This document shows, one piece after another, positions 50,848-60,772 of a DNA stretch of 64,000 nucleotides. Both the position numbers and the translations under genes were made by a program. A model generated the notes under the pieces. It had not been told where the DNA came from, did not search any database, and saw only the letters and a program-made list of their open reading frames with translations. The stretch comes from Aureitalea sp. L0-47 (GTDB taxonomy: Bacteria > Bacteroidota > Bacteroidia > Flavobacteriales > Flavobacteriaceae), in assembly GCF_026126405.1 (NCBI RefSeq), contig NZ_JAFMTQ010000015.1, positions 24,364-88,363 of the forward strand, written 5' to 3'. How positions within the stretch are numbered: position 1 is the stretch's first letter; every line of letters begins with the position of its first letter.

Positions 50848-53385
50848 ATGGCTGAAGGTGAAAAACTGATCCCTATTAATATTGAAGATGAAATGAAATC
50901 GGCGTACATAGATTATTCTATGTCCGTCATTGTGTCACGAGCGCTGCCAGATGTGCGTGACGGGATGAAACCTGTACACAGAAGAGTACTCTATGGCATG
51001 CATGAATTAGGTGTAAGGTCAAACAGTGCGTATAAAAAATCTGCAAGGATAGTAGGGGAGGTTCTGGGTAAATATCACCCACACGGTGACACCTCTGTTT
51101 ACGATGCCATGGTGCGTATGGCCCAGGAATGGAGTTTACGATATATGTTGGTGGATGGACAAGGTAACTTTGGTTCGATCGATGGTGATAGCCCGGCGGC
51201 GATGCGTTATACGGAAGCACGTATGCAGAAGATATCTGAAGATATGCTTTCAGACATCGATAAGGAGACGGTGGACCACCAGTTGAATTTCGACGATACG
51301 CTTCAGGAACCAACGGTTCTCCCTACCCGTGTTCCGGGACTACTTATAAACGGAGCCTCGGGAATTGCCGTGGGTATGGCAACCAATATGCCTCCACATA
51401 ATATTTCCGAAGTGATAGATGGGACAATCGCCTATATAGACGATAACGACATTGATATAGACGGATTAATGCAGCATATAAAGGCTCCCGATTTCCCTAC
51501 CGGTGGAGTTATTTATGGCTACGAAGGAGTGAAAGATGCTTTTCATACCGGGCGAGGGCGTGTCGTGATGCGAGGAAAGGCCGGTTTCGAGGAGGTTGAG
51601 GGCCGCGAATGTATCATAGTAACCGAAATCCCTTACCAGGTTAATAAGGCGAATATGATCAAGAAAACGGCCGACCTGGTCAATGATAAGAAGATCGAAG
51701 GAATCTCGAATATCAGGGATGAATCCGACAGAAATGGAATGCGTATCGTTTATATTCTGAAACGTGATGCCATCCCGAATATCGTCCTAAATATGCTTTA
51801 CAAATACACGGAACTTCAATCGAGTTTCAGTGTGAACAATATTGCGCTCGTAAACGGACGCCCACTTCTACTGAATTTAAAAGAGATGATCCACTATTTC
51901 GTGGAACATCGCCACGAAGTGGTAACACGCCGTACTCAGTACCTACTGCGTAAAGCTGAAGAACGTGCCCACATCCTGGAAGGACTTATCATTGCTTCAG
52001 ACAATATAGACGAGGTGATCGCACTCATCCGTGCCTCTGCAAATGCCGAGGAAGCACGTGAGAAATTGATGGAAACCTTCGAACTTACCGAGATACAGGC
52101 GAAAGCGATCGTTGAAATGCGCTTACGCCAGTTAACAGGACTTGAGCAGGACAAACTTCGCAGCGAATATGAAGAGCTGATGAAGACTATCGAGGACTAC
52201 AAGGATATCCTGGCTAAGAAAGAGCGCCGTATGGATATCATAAAAGAAGAACTTGCAGAGATCAAAGCAAAGTACGGGGATGAACGTCGCTCTATCATTG
52301 AGTATTCAGGAGGCGATGTTAGTATCACGGACCTGATCGCCGATGAAAAAGTGGTCATAACCATTTCACATGCGGGTTACATCAAACGTACCTCCCTTAG
52401 CGAATACAAGAAACAGAACAGGGGAGGGGTTGGACAGAAAGCTTCAGCAACTAGAAATGAAGACTTCCTGGAGCATTTGTTCGTTGGAACCAATCACCAG
52501 TATATGTTGTTCTTCACCCAGAAAGGAAAGTGTTTCTGGATGCGCGTGTTCGAGATCCCGGAAGGAAGTCGCACCTCAAAAGGCCGCGCCATTCAGAATC
52601 TCATCAACATCGAACCGGATGATAAGGTGAAGGCATTTATCTGCACCCAGGACCTAAAAGATGAAGACTATATAAATAGTCACTATGTGATAATGGCCAC
52701 GAAAAAAGGCCAGGTGAAAAAAACTCCTTTAGAGCAGTATTCTCGTCCGCGCAGCAATGGTATCAATGCAATTACCATTAGAGAAGGTGATGAATTGCTG
52801 GAAGCCAAGCTTACCACAGGTGATAGCCAGGTAATGCTTGCTGTTAAGAGCGGCAAGGCAATTCGCTTTGAAGAAGAGAAGACAAGACCTATGGGTAGAA
52901 ATGCCTCCGGGGTCCGAGGAATTAAACTGGGCCACGACAAAGATGAAGTGATTGGTATGATCGCCATAAATGATGATGAAACGGAAGTTCTTGTTGTATC
53001 CGAAAACGGGTATGGAAAACGTTCCAGTATCGAAGATTATCGTATGACGAATCGAGGAGGAAAAGGGGTTAAGACCATTAATGTTACAGAAAAAACAGGT
53101 AACTTAGTAGCCATTAAAAACGTGAGCGATACTGATGATCTGATGATCATAAATAAATCAGGTATCGCTATCAGGATGGCCGTAGAAGACCTTCGAGTAA
53201 TGGGGAGAGCTACTCAGGGTGTTCGTTTAATAAAAGTTAGGGAGGACGACGCTATAGCGGCCGTTGCAAAAGTGATGCATGACGAGGATGATGTGGCTTT
53301 GGATGAAAACGGAGATGTTATTTCCGAAGAAGAAAATGGCACCACTCTTGATACTGATGACACGAACACAGAAAACAACGATTAA
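50848..53385 (+). CDS. gyrA: DNA gyrase subunit A
   Basis: This 845-residue type II topoisomerase subunit breaks and rejoins DNA. The active-site tyrosine is in [11 protein letters not shown] near residue 120. The quinolone region reads [19 protein letters not shown]. GyrA-box-like motifs are QNRGGVGQ and a second TNRGGKGVK in the C-terminal beta-pinwheel. An acidic tail ends the protein. A TATCTTGC sequence about 40 bases before the ATG may be a variant -7 box. The TPR gene follows after 17 bases. Confidence 0.97.
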   Translation: MAEGEKLIPINIEDEMKSAYIDYSMSVIVSRALPDVRDGMKPVHRRVLYGMHELGVRSNSAYKKSARIVGEVLGKYHPHGDTSVYDAMVRMAQEWSLRYMLVDGQGNFGSIDGDSPAAMRYTEARMQKISEDMLSDIDKETVDHQLNFDDTLQEPTVLPTRVPGLLINGASGIAVGMATNMPPHNISEVIDGTIAYIDDNDIDIDGLMQHIKAPDFPTGGVIYGYEGVKDAFHTGRGRVVMRGKAGFEEVEGRECIIVTEIPYQVNKANMIKKTADLVNDKKIEGISNIRDESDRNGMRIVYILKRDAIPNIVLNMLYKYTELQSSFSVNNIALVNGRPLLLNLKEMIHYFVEHRHEVVTRRTQYLLRKAEERAHILEGLIIASDNIDEVIALIRASANAEEAREKLMETFELTEIQAKAIVEMRLRQLTGLEQDKLRSEYEELMKTIEDYKDILAKKERRMDIIKEELAEIKAKYGDERRSIIEYSGGDVSITDLIADEKVVITISHAGYIKRTSLSEYKKQNRGGVGQKASATRNEDFLEHLFVGTNHQYMLFFTQKGKCFWMRVFEIPEGSRTSKGRAIQNLINIEPDDKVKAFICTQDLKDEDYINSHYVIMATKKGQVKKTPLEQYSRPRSNGINAITIREGDELLEAKLTTGDSQVMLAVKSGKAIRFEEEKTRPMGRNASGVRGIKLGHDKDEVIGMIAINDDETEVLVVSENGYGKRSSIEDYRMTNRGGKGVKTINVTEKTGNLVAIKNVSDTDDLMIINKSGIAIRMAVEDLRVMGRATQGVRLIKVREDDAIAAVAKVMHDEDDVALDENGDVISEEENGTTLDTDDTNTENND

Positions 53386-53402
53386 ATATTAAAACCATTA
53401 CA

Positions 53403-54674
53403 ATGAAAAAACAATTATTGCTGTTAGCTCTTTTTTGTCTCTCAGCCATAGCTTTCGGACAAAAAAAAGAAATTAAAAAAGCAGAAAGAGCCCTAGCCTC
53501 TGGAAACGCTTCCGAAGCAATCTCGTTTATCAATCAGGCGGAACCACTCTTAGCTGGTGCCGACAGCGAGATGAAATCAAAATTTTATGTGATTAAAGGA
53601 AATGCATACCTGGCTGAAGCAGGAACGGCTGACTATGCCAAACTGAAAACTGCTTCAGAATCTTTTAAGATGGCAGAAGAATTATCGCCTACAGGTAAGA
53701 CGGTCCAGGATCTGTCTGTTGGTAAGCAAAACCTTCGAGTGGCGCTCGTGAACAGTGCAATTCAGGATCAGAAAACAAAGAATTACAAGCGAGCCTCGGA
53801 AAAGCTCTATATGAGTTATAAGGCTATGAAGGATACCTCCGATCTTTACTATGCTGCAGGAAATGCCGTAAACGCCAGGGAATATCCAACAGCACTTACT
53901 TACTACAAGGATCTTTTTGATATGGGATATACAGGCATTAAAAAGGAATGGGTAGCTATTGACGTGGAAACCAGTGAGGAAGTGGTATTTGCCACTGAAG
54001 CAGACAGAAACACAAATATGCTTACCGGGAAGTATACCAAGCCAACCGAACGTATGTCAGAATCAGTGCAGGCTGATATTCTTGAGAAAATCACAAAACT
54101 GTACATCGAATTAGGAGAAAATGAAAAGGCGCTGTCATTGATGAAAGACGCAAGGGCTGCAAACCCTGATGATATTGGATTGGTTCAGGCTGAGGCAGGT
54201 CTTGCACTGCAAATGGGAGACATGAAAAAATACGCTTCTCTTATGGAAGAGGTTGTTAAATCCGATCCAAACAACCCTGAACTGTACTACAATCTTGGAG
54301 TTAGTAGTTCAGATATAGGACAGAAGGACAAAGCGAAAGAATACTACCAAAAAGCACTAAGCCTTGATCCTAAATACACCAATGCCAAGATTAATCTTGC
54401 GCAGTTAATCCTGTCCGGGGAAACGGAAATCGTTGAAGAAATGAACTCCCTCGGGTCTACCAATGCGGATTACGATAGATATGACGAATTGAAATTGCAA
54501 CAGGAGCAACTATATCGTGATGCACTGCCGTTCCTTGAAGATGCTGCGATAGACAGGCCGAAGAATGAAGGTTTGGTGAGAACACTGGCGAATATCTACG
54601 GTAGATTAGGTATGGAAGCTAAAGAAAAAGCAACGAAAGCTAAATTGGAAGCCCTCGAAAATGGTGGCGAGTAG
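53403..54674 (+). CDS. Exported tetratricopeptide-repeat protein
   Basis: The 423-residue protein has a signal peptide (ending AIAFGQ) followed by TPR helices, e.g. AERALASGNASEAISFINQAEPLL and PELYYNLGVSSSDIGQKDKAKEYYQKALSLDP. It probably acts in the periplasm as a scaffold. It follows gyrA closely with no terminator between, so may be co-transcribed. A terminator follows it. Confidence 0.85.
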   Translation: MKKQLLLLALFCLSAIAFGQKKEIKKAERALASGNASEAISFINQAEPLLAGADSEMKSKFYVIKGNAYLAEAGTADYAKLKTASESFKMAEELSPTGKTVQDLSVGKQNLRVALVNSAIQDQKTKNYKRASEKLYMSYKAMKDTSDLYYAAGNAVNAREYPTALTYYKDLFDMGYTGIKKEWVAIDVETSEEVVFATEADRNTNMLTGKYTKPTERMSESVQADILEKITKLYIELGENEKALSLMKDARAANPDDIGLVQAEAGLALQMGDMKKYASLMEEVVKSDPNNPELYYNLGVSSSDIGQKDKAKEYYQKALSLDPKYTNAKINLAQLILSGETEIVEEMNSLGSTNADYDRYDELKLQQEQLYRDALPFLEDAAIDRPKNEGLVRTLANIYGRLGMEAKEKATKAKLEALENGGE

Positions 54675-54696
54675 AAAATAAATTTTAATAAGAATT

Positions 54697-54730
54697 ATCC
54701 TCCCGATCGAAAGTGACGGAGGATTTTTTT
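54697..54730 (+). terminator. Terminator after the TPR gene
   Basis: ATCCTCC (54697-54703) pairs with GGAGGAT (54718-54724) and is followed by a run of T residues that reaches into the stop codon of the convergent NlpC gene. Confidence 0.7.
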
Positions 54731-55478
54731 ATGCGATACGTTTGATAACCCGCAGCTTATGTGTATGGCTGCGTTTTTCGCGGTTAAAGATCCCGCTGTG
54801 ATCCAGGCGATCGATGCGTACTTTTCCGTGAGCATGGATGATATGATGATCTTCCATGATGATACCAACATGGATTATATTGCCTTCCTCGTTGTCGAAA
54901 AACACAAGATCACCAGGCTCACTCTCCTCTATGAAACTAAGCGCTTCTCCCTGGGTGGCCTGCTGACTAGCATCACGCAGAAGTTCGTAACCACATAATT
55001 TATAAACCATCTGGGTAAAACCGCTACAATCAATTCCGAAAGGTGATTTCCCTCCCCAGAGGTAAGGCGCATTAAGGTAGAGTAATGCGGTTTCCACTAT
55101 AGCCGATTTAGGCAGAATACTTTCTACTTTATGTCCCTCGTATTGGTGGTTTAGGAAATCGCTTACGGCAACGTTACTCCCGATGGAAATAGCGATCATT
55201 TGGTCATCACCTCGTGTAATAATATTTACAAGATCTGATGATAAGGCCCTGGGGAGATCATTCAAGGCTTTAAAATCTTCTTCTGAAATCTCTAGATATT
55301 GAAGGTTGTCGATATACCCCTCGTAGGAGTCATAGTGAAGTCGTATCCTACTCCATTTCTTCCTTTGATCCAGGACCTTGAAGGTTTCTCCGTACAAAAC
55401 CTGGGATACCATTTCACTGCGATCCGAGGCTTCGAAACGCAAGGGTACCAGACTTAAATTACATAGGCCGTACTTCAT
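54729..55478 (-). CDS. NlpC/P60 cysteine peptidase with SH3-like domain, no signal peptide
   Basis: The 249-residue protein has an N-terminal bacterial SH3-like domain (about residues 1-65) and a C-terminal C40 domain with catalytic cysteine in GIDCSGF near residue 153 and histidine in IIHVGIIM near 202. It would cleave peptidoglycan peptides, but no signal sequence or transmembrane segment is visible, so export is unclear; it may act on internalised muropeptides, as in recycling. It follows the thiolase gene by nine bases. Confidence 0.88.
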   Translation of the reverse strand: MKYGLCNLSLVPLRFEASDRSEMVSQVLYGETFKVLDQRKKWSRIRLHYDSYEGYIDNLQYLEISEEDFKALNDLPRALSSDLVNIITRGDDQMIAISIGSNVAVSDFLNHQYEGHKVESILPKSAIVETALLYLNAPYLWGGKSPFGIDCSGFTQMVYKLCGYELLRDASQQATQGEALSFIEESEPGDLVFFDNEEGNIIHVGIIMEDHHIIHAHGKVRIDRLDHSGIFNREKRSHTHKLRVIKRIA

Positions 55479-55487
55479 CCAGGGGTT

Positions 55488-56669
55488 CTAGGATTCACGT
55501 TCTATAACCATAGCTGATGCACCACCGCCACCGTTACAAATGGCTGCAGCTCCCAGGCGGGCGTTATTTTGTTCCAGAACGTTAAGAAGTGTGATCAGTA
55601 TTCTTACACCACTGCATCCCAATGGGTGACCCAGGGAAACAGCACCGCCGTTTACATTGACTTTATCATCTGAAAGACCAAGTATTTTCATATTGGCAAG
55701 CCCAACCACCGAAAATGCTTCATTGAATTCGAAGAAATCAATTTCATCCTGACTAACACCTGCTTTCGCCAGTGCCTTTGGAAGAGCTTTCGCAGGTGCT
55801 GTAGTGAACCATTTAGGCTCTTGGGCGGCATCGGCATAACCTTTTACGGTCGCGAGAGGTGAGAGCCCTAATTCTTTTGCTCTTTCCTCGCTCATCAGGA
55901 CCATAGCACCGGCACCATCGTTAATGGTAGAAGCATTGGCCGCTGTAACCGTTCCTTCCTTTGTAAAGGCCGCACGTAGGTTCGGGATCTTCTCCATTTT
56001 CACATTTCGGTATTCCTCATCTTCGGAAACAATAACCGGCTCACCACGTCTTTGCGGAACTTCAACAGGAACCACTTCATTGGCAAATTTTCCTTCAGCC
56101 CACGCCTTAGCCGAACGTTCGTAAGATTGAATAGCGAATGCATCCTGGTCTTCACGTGAGAATTCATACTCAACAGCACAAAGATCGGCACAAACTCCCA
56201 TGGCTTGCTTGTCGTAAGCATCTACCAATCCGTCCTTTTGCATGCCGTCCTCCATTTGTTTTGGACCGAATTTATGCGGATTTCTCAAATGAGTATAGTG
56301 AGGAATGTTACTCATGCTTTCCATACCTCCGGCAACTACAACATCCGCATCTCCAACAGCAATAGCCTGTACAGCATGCATAACTGCCTTCATTCCGGAG
56401 GCACATACCTTATTCACGGTAGTGCAGGGCACGGTATCCGGGATACCAGCTCCCAGGGCTGCTTGTCGGGCAGGCGCCTGTCCAACACCAGCCTGAACAA
56501 CATTTCCCATAAAGACTTCTTCTACGAGATTAACATCCAGGTTTAATTTGGATAATGCTCCCTTAATGGCCGTGCTCCCAAGTTGTGATGCGCTTAAGGA
56601 TGACAGACTTCCCATAAAGCTGCCGATGGGTGTTCTGGCGGCGGAAACTATTACTACTTTTCTACTCAT
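55488..56669 (-). CDS. Acetyl-CoA C-acetyltransferase (thiolase)
   Basis: This 393-residue thiolase condenses or cleaves acetoacetyl-CoA. The start is ATG 56669 (MSRKVVIVSAARTPIG). The nucleophilic cysteine is C89 in NKVCASGMKAV, and the other signatures are NEAFSVVGL and GGAVSLGHPLGCSG, plus the final CNGGGGASAMVIE with the base cysteine. It might serve fatty-acid or polyketide-like pathways; no partner gene is nearby apart from the NlpC gene downstream. A consensus promoter precedes it. Confidence 0.94.
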   Translation of the reverse strand: MSRKVVIVSAARTPIGSFMGSLSSLSASQLGSTAIKGALSKLNLDVNLVEEVFMGNVVQAGVGQAPARQAALGAGIPDTVPCTTVNKVCASGMKAVMHAVQAIAVGDADVVVAGGMESMSNIPHYTHLRNPHKFGPKQMEDGMQKDGLVDAYDKQAMGVCADLCAVEYEFSREDQDAFAIQSYERSAKAWAEGKFANEVVPVEVPQRRGEPVIVSEDEEYRNVKMEKIPNLRAAFTKEGTVTAANASTINDGAGAMVLMSEERAKELGLSPLATVKGYADAAQEPKWFTTAPAKALPKALAKAGVSQDEIDFFEFNEAFSVVGLANMKILGLSDDKVNVNGGAVSLGHPLGCSGVRILITLLNVLEQNNARLGAAAICNGGGGASAMVIERES

Positions 56670-56702
56670 TGGATTGAACGTTTTCTGAATATTGAAGGAA
56701 TG

Positions 56703-56733
56703 CAAATTTACATATTATTAAACGAATTATCAA
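56703..56733 (-). promoter_or_regulatory. Promoter of the thiolase gene
   Basis: On the minus strand TTG (56733-56731), 20 bases, then TAAATTTG (56710-56703), a perfect TAnnTTTG, 33 bases before the ATG. Confidence 0.65.
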
Positions 56734-56787
56734 CGAATCTACCCCATGCAAATACAATAATAAATGCATTATTTCTACTTTTTCCTG

Positions 56788-56795
56788 TACATTTG
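56788..56795 (+). promoter_or_regulatory. Promoter -7 box (TACATTTG) before the 7TM-HD gene
   Basis: A perfect TAnnTTTG ends five bases before the ATG at 56801, so the mRNA would be leaderless if the box is used. No clear -33 box is seen. Confidence 0.45.
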
Positions 56796-56800
56796 ACCTT

Positions 56801-58849
56801 ATGAACAAACGATTGTCTCAGTTCTCCAAAAAGCAATCACTCGTATACAAGGTTTTCCTGTTTATAGCTTCTACCGTACTTGTTATTTATCTCTTACCAA
56901 AAGGAGGTCAGTTTAAATACGATATCCAGAAAGGAAAACCCTGGCAATACGAGAATTTATATGCTCCTTTCAGTTTTACCATCAAGAAAAGCGAAGAGGC
57001 ACTTGAGTCTGAAATTGAAGAGCTACGCCGAAGTGCCACACCTTACTTCGATTTCGACACCGGCCTGGTAGAGCAGAGCAAGCAACGTTTTCTACAACTT
57101 TTGAACGAGTCCTATGTAGATACCTTGTACACATTGGAAAAGGAGCAGATCGCCCAGATGGGTACTGCCATAATCGACCAGGTAAACCTGCATGGTATTA
57201 CCGAAGAAATCCATCCGTATAGCGAAGACCAGCTGGTATACTTAAAACGAGGTGGAGAGGTAGAGGATATTGCGTATCGGCAAATCATGAAACAGTCTGA
57301 ATTGGACGATCGTATTCAGACACTGATCGGTGCGGCCACGGTTTCTACTTCTGCCCAGGATCTTTTACAGATCTTGCTGAAAAGATCCACAAATACTAAC
57401 GTAACCTTCAACAGCAAGCTCACCGAGAGCGCAATTGCTTCAGAAATAAATAATATTAGTCCGAATCGAGGTATAATTGAAAAAGATGCCCGGATTATTT
57501 CAAAAGGAGAAGTAGTAGAAGGGGATACCTACCAGATCCTGGAATCCTTAAAGGCAGAATACACCTCGCTTGTATGGAGTGAATCCAATCGAACCTGGCT
57601 ATTGGTGGGCTATTCCATGCTCGTATCATTGGTTTTCCTGATGTTATTTTTGTTTCTGAAAAAGTACCGGCAGGAAATTTTCGCTAATAATACCAAAGTC
57701 ACATTTATTTTCTTCAACGTAGTGCTGATGGTATTCCTTACCACTTTTGTGGTTGAGCTCGACGCTGCCTATGTTTACGTTGTTCCCCTGTGTATCCTTC
57801 CTTTGATTCTGAAGGCCTTCTTCGATCCCAGATTAGGACTCTTTGCACATGTGCTCACTTTGTTACTTTTAGGGTTTATTGTTCCAAACAGCTTCGAATA
57901 TCTGTTCCTGCAGATTATTGCCGGTATTGTAACGATACTAACAGTTTCCGAATTATACCGAAGAGCTAACCTGTTCATCTCGGTTGGACAGATAACCCTT
58001 ATCTATATCATTGGATATTTCGCTTTTTACATCATACAGGAAGGAAATATAGGATCGCTTGAGTGGGAAACATTTGGCTACTTCATTCTGTGTGGACTGG
58101 CTACGCTTTTTGCACATCCATTGATATACTTTTATGAGAAACTTTTCGGACTTGTTTCAGATGTATCTTTACTTGAATTAAGTGATACTAATAGTAAGCT
58201 ATTGAAAGACTTAGCTAATAAAGCACCAGGTACTTTTCATCATTCTTTGAATGTAGCCAACCTTTCCGAATCTGCTGCAAATGAAATAGGCGCAAATGCA
58301 ATGTTGGTAAGGGTAGGAGCTCTCTATCACGATATAGGTAAGATGCTGAACCCAACTTTTTTTACCGAGAACCAAATTAACTCCACGAATTCGCACGATG
58401 AGCTCGCGCCAAAAGAAAGTGCGAAGATCATCATAGATCATGTGATCAAGGGTATTGAGATCGCCAGAAAGAACAATTTACCGGACCGAATCATCGATTT
58501 TATCCGTACTCACCACGGAACTAATTTGGTATATTACTTCTACAGCAAAGAAAAAGAACTCAACGGACAAGCAGACCCCAGGGATTTTACATATCCAGGT
58601 CCAATACCATTTTCTAAAGAAACTGCCATTCTAATGATGGCAGATAGCGTGGAAGCGGCCAGTAAAAGTCTGAAAGAGCCAACATCGTCTAAAATCGATG
58701 TATTTGTGGAGAAGATCGTGAATTCCCAAATGGATAATGGTCAGTTCCTCAATGCCAATATCACATTCAAGGAGATACAAACCGTAAAAAAGGTCCTTAA
58801 GAAAAAGCTCAATAACATTTATCACCTTAGGGTGGAATACCCGGAATAA
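56801..58849 (+). CDS. 7TM-HD domain phosphohydrolase (PgpH-like)
   Basis: The 682-residue membrane protein has one N-terminal transmembrane helix, an extracellular 7TMR-HDED sensor domain (about residues 45-255), about seven more membrane helices (about 265-450) and a C-terminal HD domain with HHSLNVANLSE at about residue 478 and YHDIGKM near 508. PgpH of this layout hydrolyses cyclic di-AMP. So the cell probably uses c-di-AMP. It is followed by a NagB-like gene after 13 bases. Confidence 0.9.
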   Translation: MNKRLSQFSKKQSLVYKVFLFIASTVLVIYLLPKGGQFKYDIQKGKPWQYENLYAPFSFTIKKSEEALESEIEELRRSATPYFDFDTGLVEQSKQRFLQLLNESYVDTLYTLEKEQIAQMGTAIIDQVNLHGITEEIHPYSEDQLVYLKRGGEVEDIAYRQIMKQSELDDRIQTLIGAATVSTSAQDLLQILLKRSTNTNVTFNSKLTESAIASEINNISPNRGIIEKDARIISKGEVVEGDTYQILESLKAEYTSLVWSESNRTWLLVGYSMLVSLVFLMLFLFLKKYRQEIFANNTKVTFIFFNVVLMVFLTTFVVELDAAYVYVVPLCILPLILKAFFDPRLGLFAHVLTLLLLGFIVPNSFEYLFLQIIAGIVTILTVSELYRRANLFISVGQITLIYIIGYFAFYIIQEGNIGSLEWETFGYFILCGLATLFAHPLIYFYEKLFGLVSDVSLLELSDTNSKLLKDLANKAPGTFHHSLNVANLSESAANEIGANAMLVRVGALYHDIGKMLNPTFFTENQINSTNSHDELAPKESAKIIIDHVIKGIEIARKNNLPDRIIDFIRTHHGTNLVYYFYSKEKELNGQADPRDFTYPGPIPFSKETAILMMADSVEAASKSLKEPTSSKIDVFVEKIVNSQMDNGQFLNANITFKEIQTVKKVLKKKLNNIYHLRVEYPE

Positions 58850-58862
58850 CCAGAAAAGCATT

Positions 58863-60770
58863 ATGCAAAACATCAGCTATCAACCTGCCGGACAATTTGA
58901 AAGCACTCGATTTGAAAAAATTCATAATGTTTCCTTTCCCAATCACTCCGAAGCTTCCACAGTAGTCGCTCATGAAATAGCGGCTCTTATTCAGGAAAAA
59001 GAAGGCATTGGTGAGCCCTGTATCCTTGGTTTGGCAACGGGATCTTCGCCTATAAAGGTATATGAAGAATTAGTTCGACTGCACAAAGAAGAAGACTTGA
59101 GCTTCAAAAACGTCATAACCTTCAACCTGGATGAGTATTTCCCTATGCGTAAGCCGGATGCGCAGAGCTACTACAGTTTCATGCACGAACATTTATTTGA
59201 TCATGTGAATATTCCGAAGGAAAACATTCATATACCCAACGGAGAACTTGATTTTAATAAGGTTCATCAATTTTGCATAGACTATGAAAACAAAATCGAT
59301 GCCCTGGGAGGACTTGACTTCCAACTATTGGGAATTGGCAGAACGGGCCATATTGGCTTCAATGAACCCGGATCACACTACAATTCGGGTACAAGATTAA
59401 TCACCCTGGACCACATTACTCGAGTGGATGCAGCCGATTCATTCCTCGGAATCGACAAGGTACCTCGCAAAGCGATTACGATGGGAATCGCCTCCGTACG
59501 AAAGGCTAAGCGAATCGTGCTTTTAGCCTGGGGGCAACACAAAGCTGAGATTATCAAAGAAACGATTGAGGGAGAGATCACTTCAGAAGTACCGGCAACC
59601 TATCTTCAGCGACACAATAATACAACCTTTGTTCTGGATCATGAAGCTGCTTCTCAACTCACCCGAAACAAAACACCATGGCTGGTAGGTCCGTGCGACT
59701 GGACCACGGAAATGAAAAGCAAGGCAATTGTATGGCTCTGTGGTAAAACCGGGAAATCAATTCTCCGACTTACGGATTCCGATTACAACAACAATGGTAT
59801 GTCCGGTTTATTGGTGCTTGAGGGATCAGCCTACAATTTCAATATCGCCATGTTTAACAAGCTGCAGCATACCATAACCGGATGGCCGGGAGGAAAGCTC
59901 AACGCAGATGACTCCAAGCGACCTGAAAGGGCAGAACCAGCTTTGAAGCGCGTAATTGTTTTTAGTCCGCATCCCGATGACGACGTGATCTCAATGGGTG
60001 GAACATTGGACCGCCTGATAGAGCAGGGGCATGATGTCCACGTGGTGTATCAGACATCCGGGAATATCGCGGTGTCCAATGAAGAAACGAGAAAGTTTCT
60101 TGAAATTGCTCTGGCATTGGACCCGGGTTCAGAAAAGAATAAAGAATTACTCATTGAATTAACAGCTCCCCGGGAACACGGAATAGACAGTGCGCAACTT
60201 CGGGCCATTAAAGGACTTATACGGCGGAGTGAGTCTCTTGCTGCCACAAGATATCTTGGTCTGCACGATGAGAATGTACATTTTATGGACCTTCCGTTCT
60301 ACGAAACCGGTAAACCTAAGAAGAACGAGCTTTCTGAAGCCGATATCACCCCAATGGTAGATATTATTTCTCAAATCAAACCACATCAGATCTATGCTGC
60401 AGGAGATCTCGCTGATCCACATGGTACGCACAAAGTCTGCCTCGAAGGACTGTTTGAGGCGCTTACAAGATTAAAGAACGAATCTTATATGAAAGATTGC
60501 TGGGTGTGGCTATATCGCGGAGCCTGGCACGAATGGGAATTATATGAAATAGATATGGCTGTACCCATGAGTCCGGATCAGATCATTAAGAAACGACATG
60601 CGATCTTTTTTCATCAGTCACAAAAAGATCGTGTGATGTACCAGGGTGATGACGACCGTGAATTTTGGATGCGTGCAGAAGAGCGCAACAAAACTACCGC
60701 CTCTCATTATCGCGCAGTTGGACTGGCCGATTATGCTGCCATGGAGGCTTTTGTTCGGTATCATTTCTGA
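58863..60770 (+). CDS. nagB: NagB-like glucosamine-6-phosphate deaminase fused to a PIG-L deacetylase
   Basis: The 635-residue protein has an N-terminal NagB domain (about residues 20-270: GLATGSSPIKVYEEL, NLDEYFPM) and a C-terminal LmbE/PIG-L domain (about 360-635) with SPHPDDDVISMGG and the DPHGTH zinc ligand. In the NagB core the segment reads GRTGHIGFNE: H163 and E168 of the catalytic triad are kept, but the aspartate (D141 in E. coli) is threonine T161. The fusion could couple deacetylation and deamination of GlcNAc-6-P. It is a common form in Bacteroidota. Confidence 0.88.
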   Translation: MQNISYQPAGQFESTRFEKIHNVSFPNHSEASTVVAHEIAALIQEKEGIGEPCILGLATGSSPIKVYEELVRLHKEEDLSFKNVITFNLDEYFPMRKPDAQSYYSFMHEHLFDHVNIPKENIHIPNGELDFNKVHQFCIDYENKIDALGGLDFQLLGIGRTGHIGFNEPGSHYNSGTRLITLDHITRVDAADSFLGIDKVPRKAITMGIASVRKAKRIVLLAWGQHKAEIIKETIEGEITSEVPATYLQRHNNTTFVLDHEAASQLTRNKTPWLVGPCDWTTEMKSKAIVWLCGKTGKSILRLTDSDYNNNGMSGLLVLEGSAYNFNIAMFNKLQHTITGWPGGKLNADDSKRPERAEPALKRVIVFSPHPDDDVISMGGTLDRLIEQGHDVHVVYQTSGNIAVSNEETRKFLEIALALDPGSEKNKELLIELTAPREHGIDSAQLRAIKGLIRRSESLAATRYLGLHDENVHFMDLPFYETGKPKKNELSEADITPMVDIISQIKPHQIYAAGDLADPHGTHKVCLEGLFEALTRLKNESYMKDCWVWLYRGAWHEWELYEIDMAVPMSPDQIIKKRHAIFFHQSQKDRVMYQGDDDREFWMRAEERNKTTASHYRAVGLADYAAMEAFVRYHF

Positions 60771-60772
60771 AA

